Part shown: positions 17,587-26,441 of the stretch, piece after piece
Layout of the letters: every line of letters begins with the position of its first letter
Position numbering within the stretch: position 1 is the first letter of the stretch
Source: JAOAGA01 sp964540515
GTDB taxonomy: Bacteria; CALINM01
Reading direction: 5' to 3'
DNA: 64,000 nucleotides
NCBI GenBank assembly: GCA_964540515.1
Contig: CAZIMS010000004.1
Location: 107,121-171,120, forward strand
Made by a program: the position numbers and the translations under genes
The notes under the pieces: generated by a model
What the model saw: the letters and a program-made list of their open reading frames with translations, nothing else
What the model was told of the DNA's origin: nothing
The model's database searches: none

Positions 17587-18543
17587 TTAAGCAAAGACTT
17601 CAGCTTTTTTTAGAAGTATCTCCCACTCCCTATCTACATATTTCTGGATTTCTTCTAACAAACCTTCATTTTTGGGAGAAAAAAGGTGCTTAAACCTACC
17701 TTGTCTGCTGAGCCAATCTTTAACTGGTTTTTTCTCTTTTGGTATGTAATTAACTTTCCATTTATATCCTTCATCTACTTCATAAAGGGGCCATATACAA
17801 GTATCAACTGCTATTTGAGCCATCAAAACTGTTTCTTCCGATGGATGTTGCCAGCCTCTTGGACAGGGGGCTAAGACATTTATAAAAGAGGGGCCTTCTT
17901 TCTCGAGAGCTTTCCTTACTTTAATCATAAAATCTTTTGGATTATTTATAGAAGCCTGAGCTACATAGTCAGGTCTATGTTCCACCATTATTGAAGTTAG
18001 ATCTTTCCTTGGCTGTATTTTTCCTGGCACCTTTTTCCCTGCAGGTGCTGTAGTTGTTGACGCTCCAAAAGGGGTTGCAGAACTTCTTTGAATACCTGTA
18101 TTCATATAGGCTTCATTGTTATAACAAAGATAGAGAATATTATGCCTTCTCTCCATAGCCCCTGAAAGAGCTTGAAAGCCAATATCATAGGTACCACCAT
18201 CACCAGCAACGGCAACAAACTTAATCTCCTTATTTATCTTTCCTTGTTTTTTAAGTGACTTATACATTGCCTCTGCACCTGATATTGTGGCAGCTGCATT
18301 TTCAAAGGCTGTATGTATGTAAGGCACACGCCAAGAGGTGTAAGGATAGAGAGTAGTTGATACCTCAACACAACCAGTTGCGTTAGATATAACTACATCA
18401 TAGGGATAGGCAGCCATAAACATATGTCTTAAGGCAATTGGAGCCCCACACCCTGCACATAGTCTATGACCTCTTGCAAACTTTTCTTCTTCCTTTTCAT
18501 ATCTTTTTGCTAAATCCTTAAAATTCAAGACAAGATCTTGCAT
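17587..18543 (-). CDS. porB: Pyruvate (2-oxoacid):ferredoxin oxidoreductase beta subunit
   Basis: The 318-residue protein is the thiamine-diphosphate subunit. It has GHRLCAGCGAP near the start, GDGGTYDIGFQALSGAMERR for thiamine/Mg binding, and a Cys pattern that could hold one [4Fe-4S] cluster. With PorG, PorD and PorA it converts pyruvate and CoA to acetyl-CoA, CO2 and reduced ferredoxin, or runs in reverse for carbon fixation. Order gamma-delta-alpha-beta matches the four-subunit enzyme of Thermotoga and archaea. Another 2-oxoacid as substrate is possible. Confidence 0.9.
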   Translation of the reverse strand: MQDLVLNFKDLAKRYEKEEEKFARGHRLCAGCGAPIALRHMFMAAYPYDVVISNATGCVEVSTTLYPYTSWRVPYIHTAFENAAATISGAEAMYKSLKKQGKINKEIKFVAVAGDGGTYDIGFQALSGAMERRHNILYLCYNNEAYMNTGIQRSSATPFGASTTTAPAGKKVPGKIQPRKDLTSIMVEHRPDYVAQASINNPKDFMIKVRKALEKEGPSFINVLAPCPRGWQHPSEETVLMAQIAVDTCIWPLYEVDEGYKWKVNYIPKEKKPVKDWLSRQGRFKHLFSPKNEGLLEEIQKYVDREWEILLKKAEVFA

Positions 18544-18560
18544 TATCTCACTCCTTTTGC

Positions 18561-19736
18561 TTAGTCTCTAAGATTTACATAACTAAAATTATTAATATTT
18601 CCTGTTGATAGGAATTTTAACATTTCATCAGAAATAGCTTCGACATGAGAAGGTAGAAAATCTCTCTGTCCCAAACCAAAAACCCTATTTACAATCTTAA
18701 CATTACTATAACCATAGAGAGCGGACTGAATCTCTAAGAAAAGAGGACCTCCTTCACCACCATATGTTTCAGCTCTATCAAGAACACATACTACCTTTGC
18801 ATTTTTTAATGCCTCTTTAATCTCGTTATAAGGAAAGGGTCTGAATACACGAGGTTTAATTACCCCTGCTTTAATACCTTCTTTTCTTAAATTATTTACA
18901 ACGTGCTTAACTGTTCCTGCAGCAGAACTCATAACAACAAAGACGATATCAGCATCATCCATCATATATTCCTCAAAAAAGCCATAGTGCCTTCCAAATT
19001 TATCTCCAAACTCCTTTCCCACTTCGAGAATAACATTTCTTGAGTTCTCCATAGCTTCTCTAACCTGCTTTTTAAACTCCATCAAATAGTTAGGCAGTAC
19101 CATGGCACCAAAGGTCTGTGGATTTTCAACATTAAGTAACGACCTATAGGGTTTAAATTCTCCTATAAAGCTTTTAACATCTTCATCTTCCATATACTGC
19201 ATCTTTTCGAAGGAATGGCTGATTATAAAACCATCAACACAAACCATAACCGGTAATCTAACATCTTTGTGTTCAGTAATTCTTATTGCCTGAATGAGAT
19301 TATCATAGGCTTCTTGAGCATTTTCAGAGTATATCTGAATCCATCCGGTGTCTCTTGAACCCATTGAATCGGAGTGATCGCAGTGTATATTTAATGGTGA
19401 CGATAAGGTTCTATTGACACATGCCATAACCATAGAGCATCTAAGTCCAGAAGCAACACCTAATAATTCCCACATATAGGCAAGTCCAGCAGCAGATGTA
19501 GCCGTAATAACTCTACCCCCAGAAAGTGCAGCACCAATACAAGCACTCATAGCACTATGTTCACTTTCAGCGGTAACCATTTCAGTATTTACTTCGCCAT
19601 TAGCAACAAAATCTGAGAAAATCATCATAATATCTGTTGATGGTGTAATAGGATAGGCGGCACACACATCTGGATCAATCTGCTTCATAGCTGTAGCTAT
19701 AGCTAAATTACCAGTAAAAGCATCAAATTTTTGCAC
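18561..19736 (-). CDS. porA: Pyruvate (2-oxoacid):ferredoxin oxidoreductase alpha subunit
   Basis: The 391-residue protein has the alpha-subunit signatures CAAYPITPSTDIM and ESEHSAMSACIGAALSGGR and domain II AETYGGEGGPLF. The start is a GTG at 19736 preceded by AGGAGG six bases upstream. It forms the catalytic core with PorB, 17 bases downstream. No fused gamma or ferredoxin domain is present, consistent with a four-subunit complex. Confidence 0.92.
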   Translation of the reverse strand: MQKFDAFTGNLAIATAMKQIDPDVCAAYPITPSTDIMMIFSDFVANGEVNTEMVTAESEHSAMSACIGAALSGGRVITATSAAGLAYMWELLGVASGLRCSMVMACVNRTLSSPLNIHCDHSDSMGSRDTGWIQIYSENAQEAYDNLIQAIRITEHKDVRLPVMVCVDGFIISHSFEKMQYMEDEDVKSFIGEFKPYRSLLNVENPQTFGAMVLPNYLMEFKKQVREAMENSRNVILEVGKEFGDKFGRHYGFFEEYMMDDADIVFVVMSSAAGTVKHVVNNLRKEGIKAGVIKPRVFRPFPYNEIKEALKNAKVVCVLDRAETYGGEGGPLFLEIQSALYGYSNVKIVNRVFGLGQRDFLPSHVEAISDEMLKFLSTGNINNFSYVNLRD

Positions 19737-19747
19737 TTTTATCCTCC

Positions 19748-20038
19748 TTATGTTCTTTCAGGTAACATTTCTATTGCATTTGCTTTTTTGGGACATTCAT
19801 GAGCACAAATCCCACAGCCTTTACAATAGTCGTAATTTATCCCTGCTACTTTACCTTCTTTAATTAAAATAGAGTTGTCAGGGCAAAAGGACCAACAACG
19901 ATAGCACTGAATACACCTGTCGTTATACCACAACGGTCTAAAACTTCTCCAAGAACCTGTTTTATATTCCTCTGAATTACCTGCCTTTTCAATTACTGCT
20001 CCTTCTGGTATTTCTCTCCATCCTTTTAAATCACTCAT
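19748..20038 (-). CDS. porD: Pyruvate:ferredoxin oxidoreductase delta subunit (2x[4Fe-4S])
   Basis: The 96-residue protein has CIQCYRCWSFCP and CKGCGICAHECP, eight cysteines for two [4Fe-4S] clusters. The N-terminal text GSWRSFRPLWYNDRC is typical of PorD. It passes electrons from the thiamine site to ferredoxin. Its ATG overlaps the porG stop by 4 bases. Confidence 0.93.
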   Translation of the reverse strand: MSDLKGWREIPEGAVIEKAGNSEEYKTGSWRSFRPLWYNDRCIQCYRCWSFCPDNSILIKEGKVAGINYDYCKGCGICAHECPKKANAIEMLPERT

Positions 20039-20610
20039 TCTTCTATAACCTCCTCATATGCACGTTTTATTGCTTCTATGTTACCTAATACTACTTTTTC
20101 TGAAAACTTTTTATCAGTAAAAGTTTGTTTAACATGGTTTAAGAATGTTTCAAGTGGTAGGACTTGAGTAACCTTAAGTAGAGCACCTAACATTGGTGTA
20201 TTTGGTATTACCCTTCCTAAACACTCTAAGGAAATCTTATTAGCATCAACTGTATAAAGTTTCCTGCCAACAATTTTGATATCGTTCCTAATATCGGATG
20301 GTTTTTTTACTGTGTTTAATATTACCTGGGCATCTTCAGTTGATCCATCAAGAAAATTCTCGGAATAGATTAAACTTGGATCGACAACTACAATTATATT
20401 TGGGTTTACCACGGGACAATGAGTAAGTATTTTCTCATCACTAATAATGTTGTAAGCTTTAACAGGGGCACCCATTCTTTCAGGTCCATATTCAGGAAAG
20501 GCCTGAAAGTAAAGTGGTGTTGCAATCATTGATTCACCAAGTGTTTTGGCAGCAGTAACTGTACCCTGCCCTCCTCTTCCATGCCATCTAATCTCTAATG
20601 TTTTCATCAC
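20035..20610 (-). CDS. porG: Pyruvate:ferredoxin oxidoreductase gamma subunit
   Basis: The 191-residue protein has the gamma-subunit signature RWHGRGGQGTVTAAKTL and the middle motif PEYGPERMGAPVKAYN. It completes the four-subunit Por enzyme. It is the first por gene, 36 bases after recR, with an AGGAGG ribosome site, so the por genes may be read from the dnaX-recR transcript as well as from their own promoter. Confidence 0.93.
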   Translation of the reverse strand: MMKTLEIRWHGRGGQGTVTAAKTLGESMIATPLYFQAFPEYGPERMGAPVKAYNIISDEKILTHCPVVNPNIIVVVDPSLIYSENFLDGSTEDAQVILNTVKKPSDIRNDIKIVGRKLYTVDANKISLECLGRVIPNTPMLGALLKVTQVLPLETFLNHVKQTFTDKKFSEKVVLGNIEAIKRAYEEVIEE

Positions 20611-20646
20611 ACCTCCTAAAAAATTTTTGCTCTTTAAAAAAAGATT

Positions 20647-21255
20647 TTAATCTATCTCTCTTCTTCCCTTAAGAGACACGGCCATTGTAATCTCATCCAG
20701 ATATTCAATATCGCTACCCATTGGAATGCCAAAGGCTATACGAGTGATTTTAATGGTAATATCTTTAAAATAATCTTTTATATAAAGTGATGTAGCCTCT
20801 CCTTCTAACGTTGGGTTAAGAGCCAAAATTAACTCAGTCATTTTATAATTTAAAACACGATTTTTCAAGTGAAAAATTGTTAAATCCTCGAATTTAACTT
20901 GCTTTGATGGTGATACCAAACCACCTAAAATATGATATAGGCCCTTATAGTGTCCACTTTTCTCAATAGCTATTAAGTCTCCTACATCTTCTACAACACA
21001 AATAGTTTTTCTATCTCTCTTCTCATCTCTGCAAATCTCACAAAGCTCGTCTTCAGTAATATTAAAACAGCTTTTACAAATTACGGTTTTTTCATAGGCT
21101 TCTTTAAAAGCATTAGATAGAGAAAGTAACTCTTCTTTGTTCTTTCTAAGCAAGTTTAAAACAATTCTTAAGGCAGACCTTTCACCAATACCTGGTAGTT
21201 TTTTAAGCTCTGAAACTAACCTTAGTATAGGTAGCGGTAGGAACTTATTATTCAT
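20647..21255 (-). CDS. recR: Recombination mediator RecR
   Basis: The 202-residue protein has a helix-hairpin-helix (LKKLPGIGERSALRI, 17-31), a C4 zinc finger (Cys 60, 63, 72, 75), and a Toprim domain (from TICVVED at 85-90). It helps RecF/RecO load RecA at gaps. It sits directly after ebfC, its stop-to-start spacing being zero, in the conserved dnaX-ebfC-recR order. Confidence 0.97.
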   Translation of the reverse strand: MNNKFLPLPILRLVSELKKLPGIGERSALRIVLNLLRKNKEELLSLSNAFKEAYEKTVICKSCFNITEDELCEICRDEKRDRKTICVVEDVGDLIAIEKSGHYKGLYHILGGLVSPSKQVKFEDLTIFHLKNRVLNYKMTELILALNPTLEGEATSLYIKDYFKDITIKITRIAFGIPMGSDIEYLDEITMAVSLKGRREID

Positions 21256-21576
21256 TTAAAAAAGACCTGGTATGTTTAAACCCATTCCTCCAGTAATCTT
21301 ACTCATCTCGTTTTTTATTGTTTCAGCAGCCTTTTCTTGAGCAGTTCTAATTGCTGCTAAAATTATGTCTTGTAGCATTTCAGGGTCATCAGGTGTTATT
21401 GCTTCCTTATCTATGCTTAAGGAAAGAAGCATAAGTTTACCATTAACCACTGCTTTTACCATACCACCACCTGCATAGCCTTCATATTCGCGCTGTTCCA
21501 ACTCCTCTTGCATCTTCATAACCTTGTTTTGTAACATCTGTGCTTGTTTCAACAGATTGCCTAACTGTTTACTCAT
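21256..21576 (-). CDS. ebfC: Nucleoid-associated protein EbfC (YbaB family)
   Basis: The start is taken as the ATG at 21576, six bases after GGGGG; longer in-frame starts upstream would run deep into dnaX and lack such a site. The 106-residue product begins MSKQLGNLLKQAQMLQ and has the family phrase YAGGGMVKAVVNGK. YbaB proteins form dimers that bind DNA. It overlaps dnaX by 8 bases. Confidence 0.93.
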   Translation of the reverse strand: MSKQLGNLLKQAQMLQNKVMKMQEELEQREYEGYAGGGMVKAVVNGKLMLLSLSIDKEAITPDDPEMLQDIILAAIRTAQEKAAETIKNEMSKITGGMGLNIPGLF

Positions 21577-23188
21577 AATCATCCCCCTTTGTATAATTTT
21601 CAAAATCTTCATCTTCATAATTTTTTGTATCTGGCTCTATAGCATTTTCTATTTTTTTTATTTCTCTAACCTTTAATATTTTAGAGCCAGGAAAGCTTTC
21701 CATAATTAAATTAACCCATGGTTCAGAAATCATTTCATCCTTTGGGGAAGAATTTTTTAACTCATCATCTCCTTTTGATGAAATATCAGCCTTAAAGTCC
21801 ATTTTTTTGCCATAATAATCGTTTATTATTTTTTTTATTTCTTCTCTTTCTTCTGGTTTAGATAAAAGCTCATAAAAGAACGAATTTTCTTTGCCAAAAA
21901 TAACTCTTACTTGTCCTTCATCAATATAAAGCTCCGATTTTGATATTGCCTGAGCAATAAGAGGTTTTCTAGTGGCCAAAAAATCTATAAAACTTTTATC
22001 TTTTTTATCCGATGAGGATGTTCTGTCTAAGTAAGAAAGGTCTTTTGATTTATTATATTGTTTTTTTTTACTTGATACTTGAAAATCTTCCTCTAAAAAC
22101 TTAGAAAGAAGACATATCTTTATTAGTTCCAACTCAAAATCAAACTGAGGATTATTAGTATATCTTATAGTCTCCAGCAGTTTTTTAAATGCTTGATAGT
22201 ATATAGGGATCTCATTACTATCAGCTTTTTTTGCTATCTCGGTTAGCTGTGAAATTTCCTCTCTCGAAAGCTCTTTATCGCTAAGGCTTATACCAAAACT
22301 CATAAGGGCTAAGTGCCTCAGATAAAAAAGTATATTCTCCGTAAAGGTAAAAAAATTAACTCCTTCATTTTTAACATTATTAATTAGGCTTAAAAGAGAT
22401 TGGAGATTTTTCTCGAACAAGTAGGTTATAAACAAAAGAATCTTGTCTTTTGATAATAATCCTAAAAGAGTAACTACTTCGTCCTCTGTAACCTTCTCGT
22501 TACCATAGGCAAGAATTAGTTCAAGTATACTAAGGGCATCTCGCACGCTACCATCTGCCTGTCTTGCAACTATATGCAAGGCGCTGTCTTCAAAGATTAT
22601 GCCTTCTTGATTTAAAACCTTTACTAAATACTGATAAATTTCAGATGGCTCGACTCTCTTAAAGTTTAGCCTAATACATCTTGATAAAACGGTCTCTGGT
22701 ATCTTTTGGGGCTCTGTAGTAGCAAGTATAAATATCACATAAGGTGGAGGTTCTTCCAATGTTTTTAAGAGAGCATTAAAGGCCTCCGTTGATAACATGT
22801 GGACCTCATCAATAATATACACCTTATACCTCAACTGGGAAGGTAGAAATCTCGTATTTTCTTTTAACATTCTTACGTCATTAACGGAGGTATTAGAAGC
22901 TCCATCTATTTCAAGGATATCTAAGGTTCTTCCTTCTAATTGCTGAACGCAGTTATCACAAACATTACAAGGATCAATAACAATCCCTTCCTTACAGTTT
23001 AGGGCCCTTGCAAAAATTCTTGCTGTTGTTGTCTTTCCAGTACCTCTTATGCCGGTAAAAAGAAAGGCGTGGGGGATTTTCCCAGTCATAAGAGCATTTT
23101 TTAGGATTTTTACTATGGCTGATTGTCCAATTACTTCGGAAAAAACTAAAGGCCTATATCTTCTTGAAAGAACCTGATATTTATTCAT
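21569..23188 (-). CDS. dnaX: DNA polymerase III subunit tau (and probable gamma)
   Basis: The 539-residue clamp-loader ATPase has Walker A GIRGTGKT at 46-53, the zinc cysteines 65, 74, 77 and 80, the DEVHML motif, and the SRC sensor (TVLSRCIRL). Domains I-III end near residue 368. A run of nine A residues (22061-22069) codes Lys374-376 and creates a likely slip site that yields a short form of about 378 residues; see the separate entry. The C-terminal part is the tau-specific region. Neighbours tRNA-Ser, SRP RNA, ebfC and recR form a common bacterial cluster. Confidence 0.97.
   Translation of the reverse strand: MNKYQVLSRRYRPLVFSEVIGQSAIVKILKNALMTGKIPHAFLFTGIRGTGKTTTARIFARALNCKEGIVIDPCNVCDNCVQQLEGRTLDILEIDGASNTSVNDVRMLKENTRFLPSQLRYKVYIIDEVHMLSTEAFNALLKTLEEPPPYVIFILATTEPQKIPETVLSRCIRLNFKRVEPSEIYQYLVKVLNQEGIIFEDSALHIVARQADGSVRDALSILELILAYGNEKVTEDEVVTLLGLLSKDKILLFITYLFEKNLQSLLSLINNVKNEGVNFFTFTENILFYLRHLALMSFGISLSDKELSREEISQLTEIAKKADSNEIPIYYQAFKKLLETIRYTNNPQFDFELELIKICLLSKFLEEDFQVSSKKKQYNKSKDLSYLDRTSSSDKKDKSFIDFLATRKPLIAQAISKSELYIDEGQVRVIFGKENSFFYELLSKPEEREEIKKIINDYYGKKMDFKADISSKGDDELKNSSPKDEMISEPWVNLIMESFPGSKILKVREIKKIENAIEPDTKNYEDEDFENYTKGDDYE
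22055..22069 (-). promoter_or_regulatory. A9 slippery site in dnaX with stop in the shifted frame
   Basis: On the coding strand AGT is followed by nine A and then CAATATAA. In the normal frame this reads Ser-Lys-Lys-Lys-Gln. After a -1 ribosomal shift, or one extra A from polymerase slippage, it reads ACA ATA TAA, a stop two codons later. Loss of one A would also reach a stop within about 15 codons. This resembles the A9 run known in Thermus dnaX. Confidence 0.65.
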
Positions 23189-23211
23189 AAGTTTTTAGAT
23201 ACTAAATTAAA

Positions 23212-23310
23212 GTAGCCAGGATTACTGCGGCACACAAAGAGGGTCGCTACCGTTGCTTCCTTCCGGACCTGGCGGGGTTTGCAACCATTTGTTGCGCAGG
23301 TCCCGGCTAC
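23212..23310 (-). ncRNA. ffs: Signal recognition particle RNA (4.5S type)
   Basis: The minus strand has the universal SRP core CAGGTCCGGAAGGAAGCA with a GGAA tetraloop. Outer ends GTAGCCGGGA (from 23310) and TCCTGGCTAC (to 23212) pair to close a rod of about 99 bases. No Alu-type domain fits in this length, so it is the short bacterial form. It lies between tRNA-Ser and dnaX. Confidence 0.95.
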
Positions 23311-23321
23311 TAACTTTGGTA

Positions 23322-23410
23322 CGGAGAGGGAGGGATTTGAACCCTCGGTACCCTTTAAGGGGTACACACGATTTCCAATCGTGCTCCTTCAGCCACTCGG
23401 ACACCTCTCC
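23322..23410 (-). tRNA. tRNA-Ser (anticodon GGA)
   Basis: The minus strand folds into an 89-base class II tRNA. The acceptor stem is GGAGAGG with CCTCTCC, the anticodon loop TTGGAAA gives GGA, a long variable arm (TACCCCTTAAAGGGTA) is present, and the T loop is GGTTCGAATCC. The 3' CCA is not encoded. A TATAAT box lies just upstream, after the gltX stop. Confidence 0.96.
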
Positions 23411-23448
23411 AAAATAGATTATAATTCTCCCATAGAAAGTAGTTTTTT

Positions 23449-24849
23449 TCAACTAATTTTCATTAAAAACTCTGTAAATCTATTAAACCTATTTATTGTT
23501 CTTTCTTTTCCAATTATAGAAATAATATCATACAAAGATGGGCTTACGGTCTTTCCGCAAAGAACCAATCTAATTTGCTGAGCAATTGTAACAACTTTAA
23601 CGTTAAATCTCTCGGCGTTTTCTCTTATTAAGCTTTCAAATGTTTTTTCATCAGGAATACCTTTTTCATTAAAATGCTCAAAGATTTTAGTAATTATTGT
23701 CAGATTCCTTTCAGGAAAAAATTTTTTAATTGCCTCTACGTCATAATCAAATTTATCAACAAAATAGACCATACTATTATCAACAAGCTCTACTAATGTC
23801 TTGCTTCTTTCTCTAAGAGAGGTAACTATTTTTTTCAATAAATCCTTTTCTGGTAATGTCCCTAGCTTGTCTCTAAAAAAATCAAGGGCAAGTTCTGTTA
23901 GCTCATCAATATCTATAGATTTTATATAATGAGCGTTTAACCATAAAAGTTTGTCAGGATTAAAGACGGCAGCTGATTTTCCGATATTTTCTATATTAAA
24001 CTTCTCTACCATCTCTTCAAGGCTAAATATCTCCTGGTCACCATAGGACCAACCTAACCTTACAAGATAATTTACCACTGCCTTATTAATATAACCCATT
24101 TCCTTGTAAGCCATAACTGATGTTGCACCGTGCCTCTTTGATAATCTCGTTTTGTCGCTACCTAAAATCATTGGTACATGAGCAAAGTTAGGTATTGGAA
24201 ATCCAAGAGCATTGTATATCTGAATCTGTCTTGGAGTATTGTTGAGATGATCATCTCCTCTTATAATATGTGTTATATCCATATCAACATCATCAATAAC
24301 AACAGCAAAATTATAGGTAGGATAGCCATCGGACCTAATTATTATTAGGTCATCTAACTCACTGTTATTGAAAACGACTGTGCCTTTTATAAGATCTGAA
24401 ACTACAGTCTGACCTTCAGTGGGGGCTTTAAATCTGATAACAGGCTTTATGCCTGTGGGAATATCTTTTCTATCTCTGCATCTTCTATCATAAATTGGTT
24501 TTCTACCTTCTTTTAATGCCATCTCTCTTCTCTCTTGAAGCTCTTCTGGTTGGCAATAACAATAGTAAGCCTTATTTTCCTCAAGTAGCCTTTCTGCATA
24601 ATATTTGTATCTATCCATTCTCTCACTCTGAAAAAAAGGCCCCTCATCCCAGCTTAAACCTAACCAGCTCATACCATCAAGAATAGCTTTAACTGATTCC
24701 TCAGTTGACCTCTCCATATCGGTATCTTCAATTCTTAATATAAACTTACCTTTTTTATTTCTCGCAAAGAGAAAGTTAAAAAGAGCAGTTCTGGCACCAC
24801 CAATATGAAGATAGCCCGTTGGGCTTGGAGCAAATCTCGTTCTTACCAT
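23449..24849 (-). CDS. gltX: Glutamyl-tRNA synthetase
   Basis: The start is taken as the ATG at 24849, six bases after GGGGG; an ATG two codons earlier abuts that site. The 466-residue enzyme has the HIGH-type motif HIGG at 15-18 and the KMSKS-type motif TRLSKRHG. Cysteines in CYCQPEEL and RRCRD could form a zinc site. It charges tRNA with glutamate. The length matches bacterial GluRS. tRNA-Ser and SRP RNA follow on the same strand. Confidence 0.96.
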   Translation of the reverse strand: MVRTRFAPSPTGYLHIGGARTALFNFLFARNKKGKFILRIEDTDMERSTEESVKAILDGMSWLGLSWDEGPFFQSERMDRYKYYAERLLEENKAYYCYCQPEELQERREMALKEGRKPIYDRRCRDRKDIPTGIKPVIRFKAPTEGQTVVSDLIKGTVVFNNSELDDLIIIRSDGYPTYNFAVVIDDVDMDITHIIRGDDHLNNTPRQIQIYNALGFPIPNFAHVPMILGSDKTRLSKRHGATSVMAYKEMGYINKAVVNYLVRLGWSYGDQEIFSLEEMVEKFNIENIGKSAAVFNPDKLLWLNAHYIKSIDIDELTELALDFFRDKLGTLPEKDLLKKIVTSLRERSKTLVELVDNSMVYFVDKFDYDVEAIKKFFPERNLTIITKIFEHFNEKGIPDEKTFESLIRENAERFNVKVVTIAQQIRLVLCGKTVSPSLYDIISIIGKERTINRFNRFTEFLMKIS

Positions 24850-24940
24850 TATCATCCCCCAATGTAGAATTATAAAGCTTTAAAACTATTTTAGATATAC
24901 CCAAAACTTATGTTTGCTATTATTTAAAATGTGGTTTTAT

Positions 24941-24974
24941 AAAACAAAAAAAGAGGAAGGGCTAAGCCTTCCTT
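24941..24974 (-). terminator. Rho-independent terminator after manC
   Basis: On the minus strand GGAAGG and CCTTCC (24967-24972 and 24955-24960) form a stem around a 6-base loop and are followed by seven T (24946-24952) and a further T run. It ends the long mobA-manC operon. Confidence 0.85.
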
Positions 24975-25052
24975 GGGGGGAAATGAATGTTGTATGATTA
25001 TACTATATCAAATCCCCCACTATATGTCAACAATAAAATAATGTTTTAAAAT

Positions 25053-26441
25053 TTATGACCTCCCATACTCATCTCTCACACGAATTATATCATCTTCTGA
25101 CAAATACTCACCGTTTTGCACTTCAATTATTTCTAATGTAACTTTACCAGGATTTTCTAAACGATGAAGAGTTGATTTAGGTATGTATATACTTTCGTTT
25201 TCATGTATATAATGTATTTCCTCGCCCACTGTTACCTTGGCTGTGCCTTTAATAACTACCCAATGCTCACTTCGATGATGGTGCATCTGAAGGCTTAAAG
25301 ATGATTGAGAGTTGACAGATATCTTTTTAATCTTATATCTATCTCCTTCAAGGAGTACTGTATATGAGCCCCAAGGTCTATAACCAGTTTTTAAGTAGTT
25401 TGTCTCTTTAATTCCCTTTTCTTTCAGGAAATTAAATACATCTTTTATTTTTTGTCCTTCCCCTTTTTTCATAATAAGTAAGGCATCTTCTGAGTCAACG
25501 CAGACAATATCTTGACAACCAATCATAACTGTTAGTTTTTGATTGTTTAAAACAACGTTATTTTCGCTATCGAAGGGATAAAAATCATTGGAACCTTTAA
25601 AAATATTTTTATTCTCATCCTTCGGTATAATATTCTCAAAAGCATCGAAGCTACCAAGATCATTCCAAATAAAATCTGATGGTACCATAGACACCTTATT
25701 AATATCTATCTTCTCCATAATCCCATAATCTATAGATTGAGATTTGATCTTCTTATAATCTTTAACAAAAGCCTCTTTACCCTTTATATAATCTTTAAAA
25801 ATATCTGGTTCTGATGTTTCCAGGGCAGATAAAAACTCTTTCTTTCTAAAAATAAATATGCCCGAGTTCCAATAATAACTTTTTTTCTTAATAAACTCTT
25901 TAGCCTTATCTATACTCGGTTTTTCAACAAAGGCTTTAACAGAACAAAGACCTCTTTTCTTGTTTCCTGCCTCTATATACCCAAAACCTGTCTCTGGTCT
26001 TGTAGGTATAATCCCAATGGTAACGAAAAAACCTTTCTCAGCATCATCACAGGCTGTTTTTAAGTTATTTATAAACTCTCTTTCTCTTTCAATGTAATGA
26101 TCCGATGGCATTACTACAAAGACATCCTCGTCATCACATTCATAAACACCTAATACTACAGCAGGTAATGTGTTTTTACCCTCAGGTTCTGTAATAATAT
26201 TTTTTGAAAGCCTCTCTGAAATTTTAATCGTATCACTAATAACATGGTCCAATAATTCTTGTGAAGTAATGATATAAATATTTTCCTCTGGAACAAGTTT
26301 TAAAGCCCTTTTTAAGGTGCTTTGATATAATGACATATCATCAAAAAATTTTATAAACTGCTTTGGGTAGTTCTCCCTCGATAGAGGCCATAGCCTTGTC
26401 CCTTTACCACCTGCTAAGATGAAAACTTTAACTTTATTCAT
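25053..26441 (-). CDS. manC: Mannose-1-phosphate guanylyltransferase / mannose-6-phosphate isomerase
   Basis: The 462-residue bifunctional enzyme has an N-terminal nucleotidyltransferase (LAGGKGTRLWPLSRENYPKQ near 11-30; FVEKP for the sugar site) and a C-terminal cupin-type isomerase (RPWGSYTVLLEGDRYKIK; QMHHHRSEHW). It would make GDP-mannose for surface sugars. The ATG overlaps apgM by 8 bases, with GGAG nine bases upstream. No other sugar-nucleotide gene is seen nearby. Confidence 0.93.
   Translation of the reverse strand: MNKVKVFILAGGKGTRLWPLSRENYPKQFIKFFDDMSLYQSTLKRALKLVPEENIYIITSQELLDHVISDTIKISERLSKNIITEPEGKNTLPAVVLGVYECDDEDVFVVMPSDHYIEREREFINNLKTACDDAEKGFFVTIGIIPTRPETGFGYIEAGNKKRGLCSVKAFVEKPSIDKAKEFIKKKSYYWNSGIFIFRKKEFLSALETSEPDIFKDYIKGKEAFVKDYKKIKSQSIDYGIMEKIDINKVSMVPSDFIWNDLGSFDAFENIIPKDENKNIFKGSNDFYPFDSENNVVLNNQKLTVMIGCQDIVCVDSEDALLIMKKGEGQKIKDVFNFLKEKGIKETNYLKTGYRPWGSYTVLLEGDRYKIKKISVNSQSSLSLQMHHHRSEHWVVIKGTAKVTVGEEIHYIHENESIYIPKSTLHRLENPGKVTLEIIEVQNGEYLSEDDIIRVRDEYGRS

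Noticed and set aside
23185..23452. Small open frames on both strands between dnaX and gltX
   Set aside because: They lie over the SRP RNA and tRNA-Ser genes and have no family match or ribosome site.
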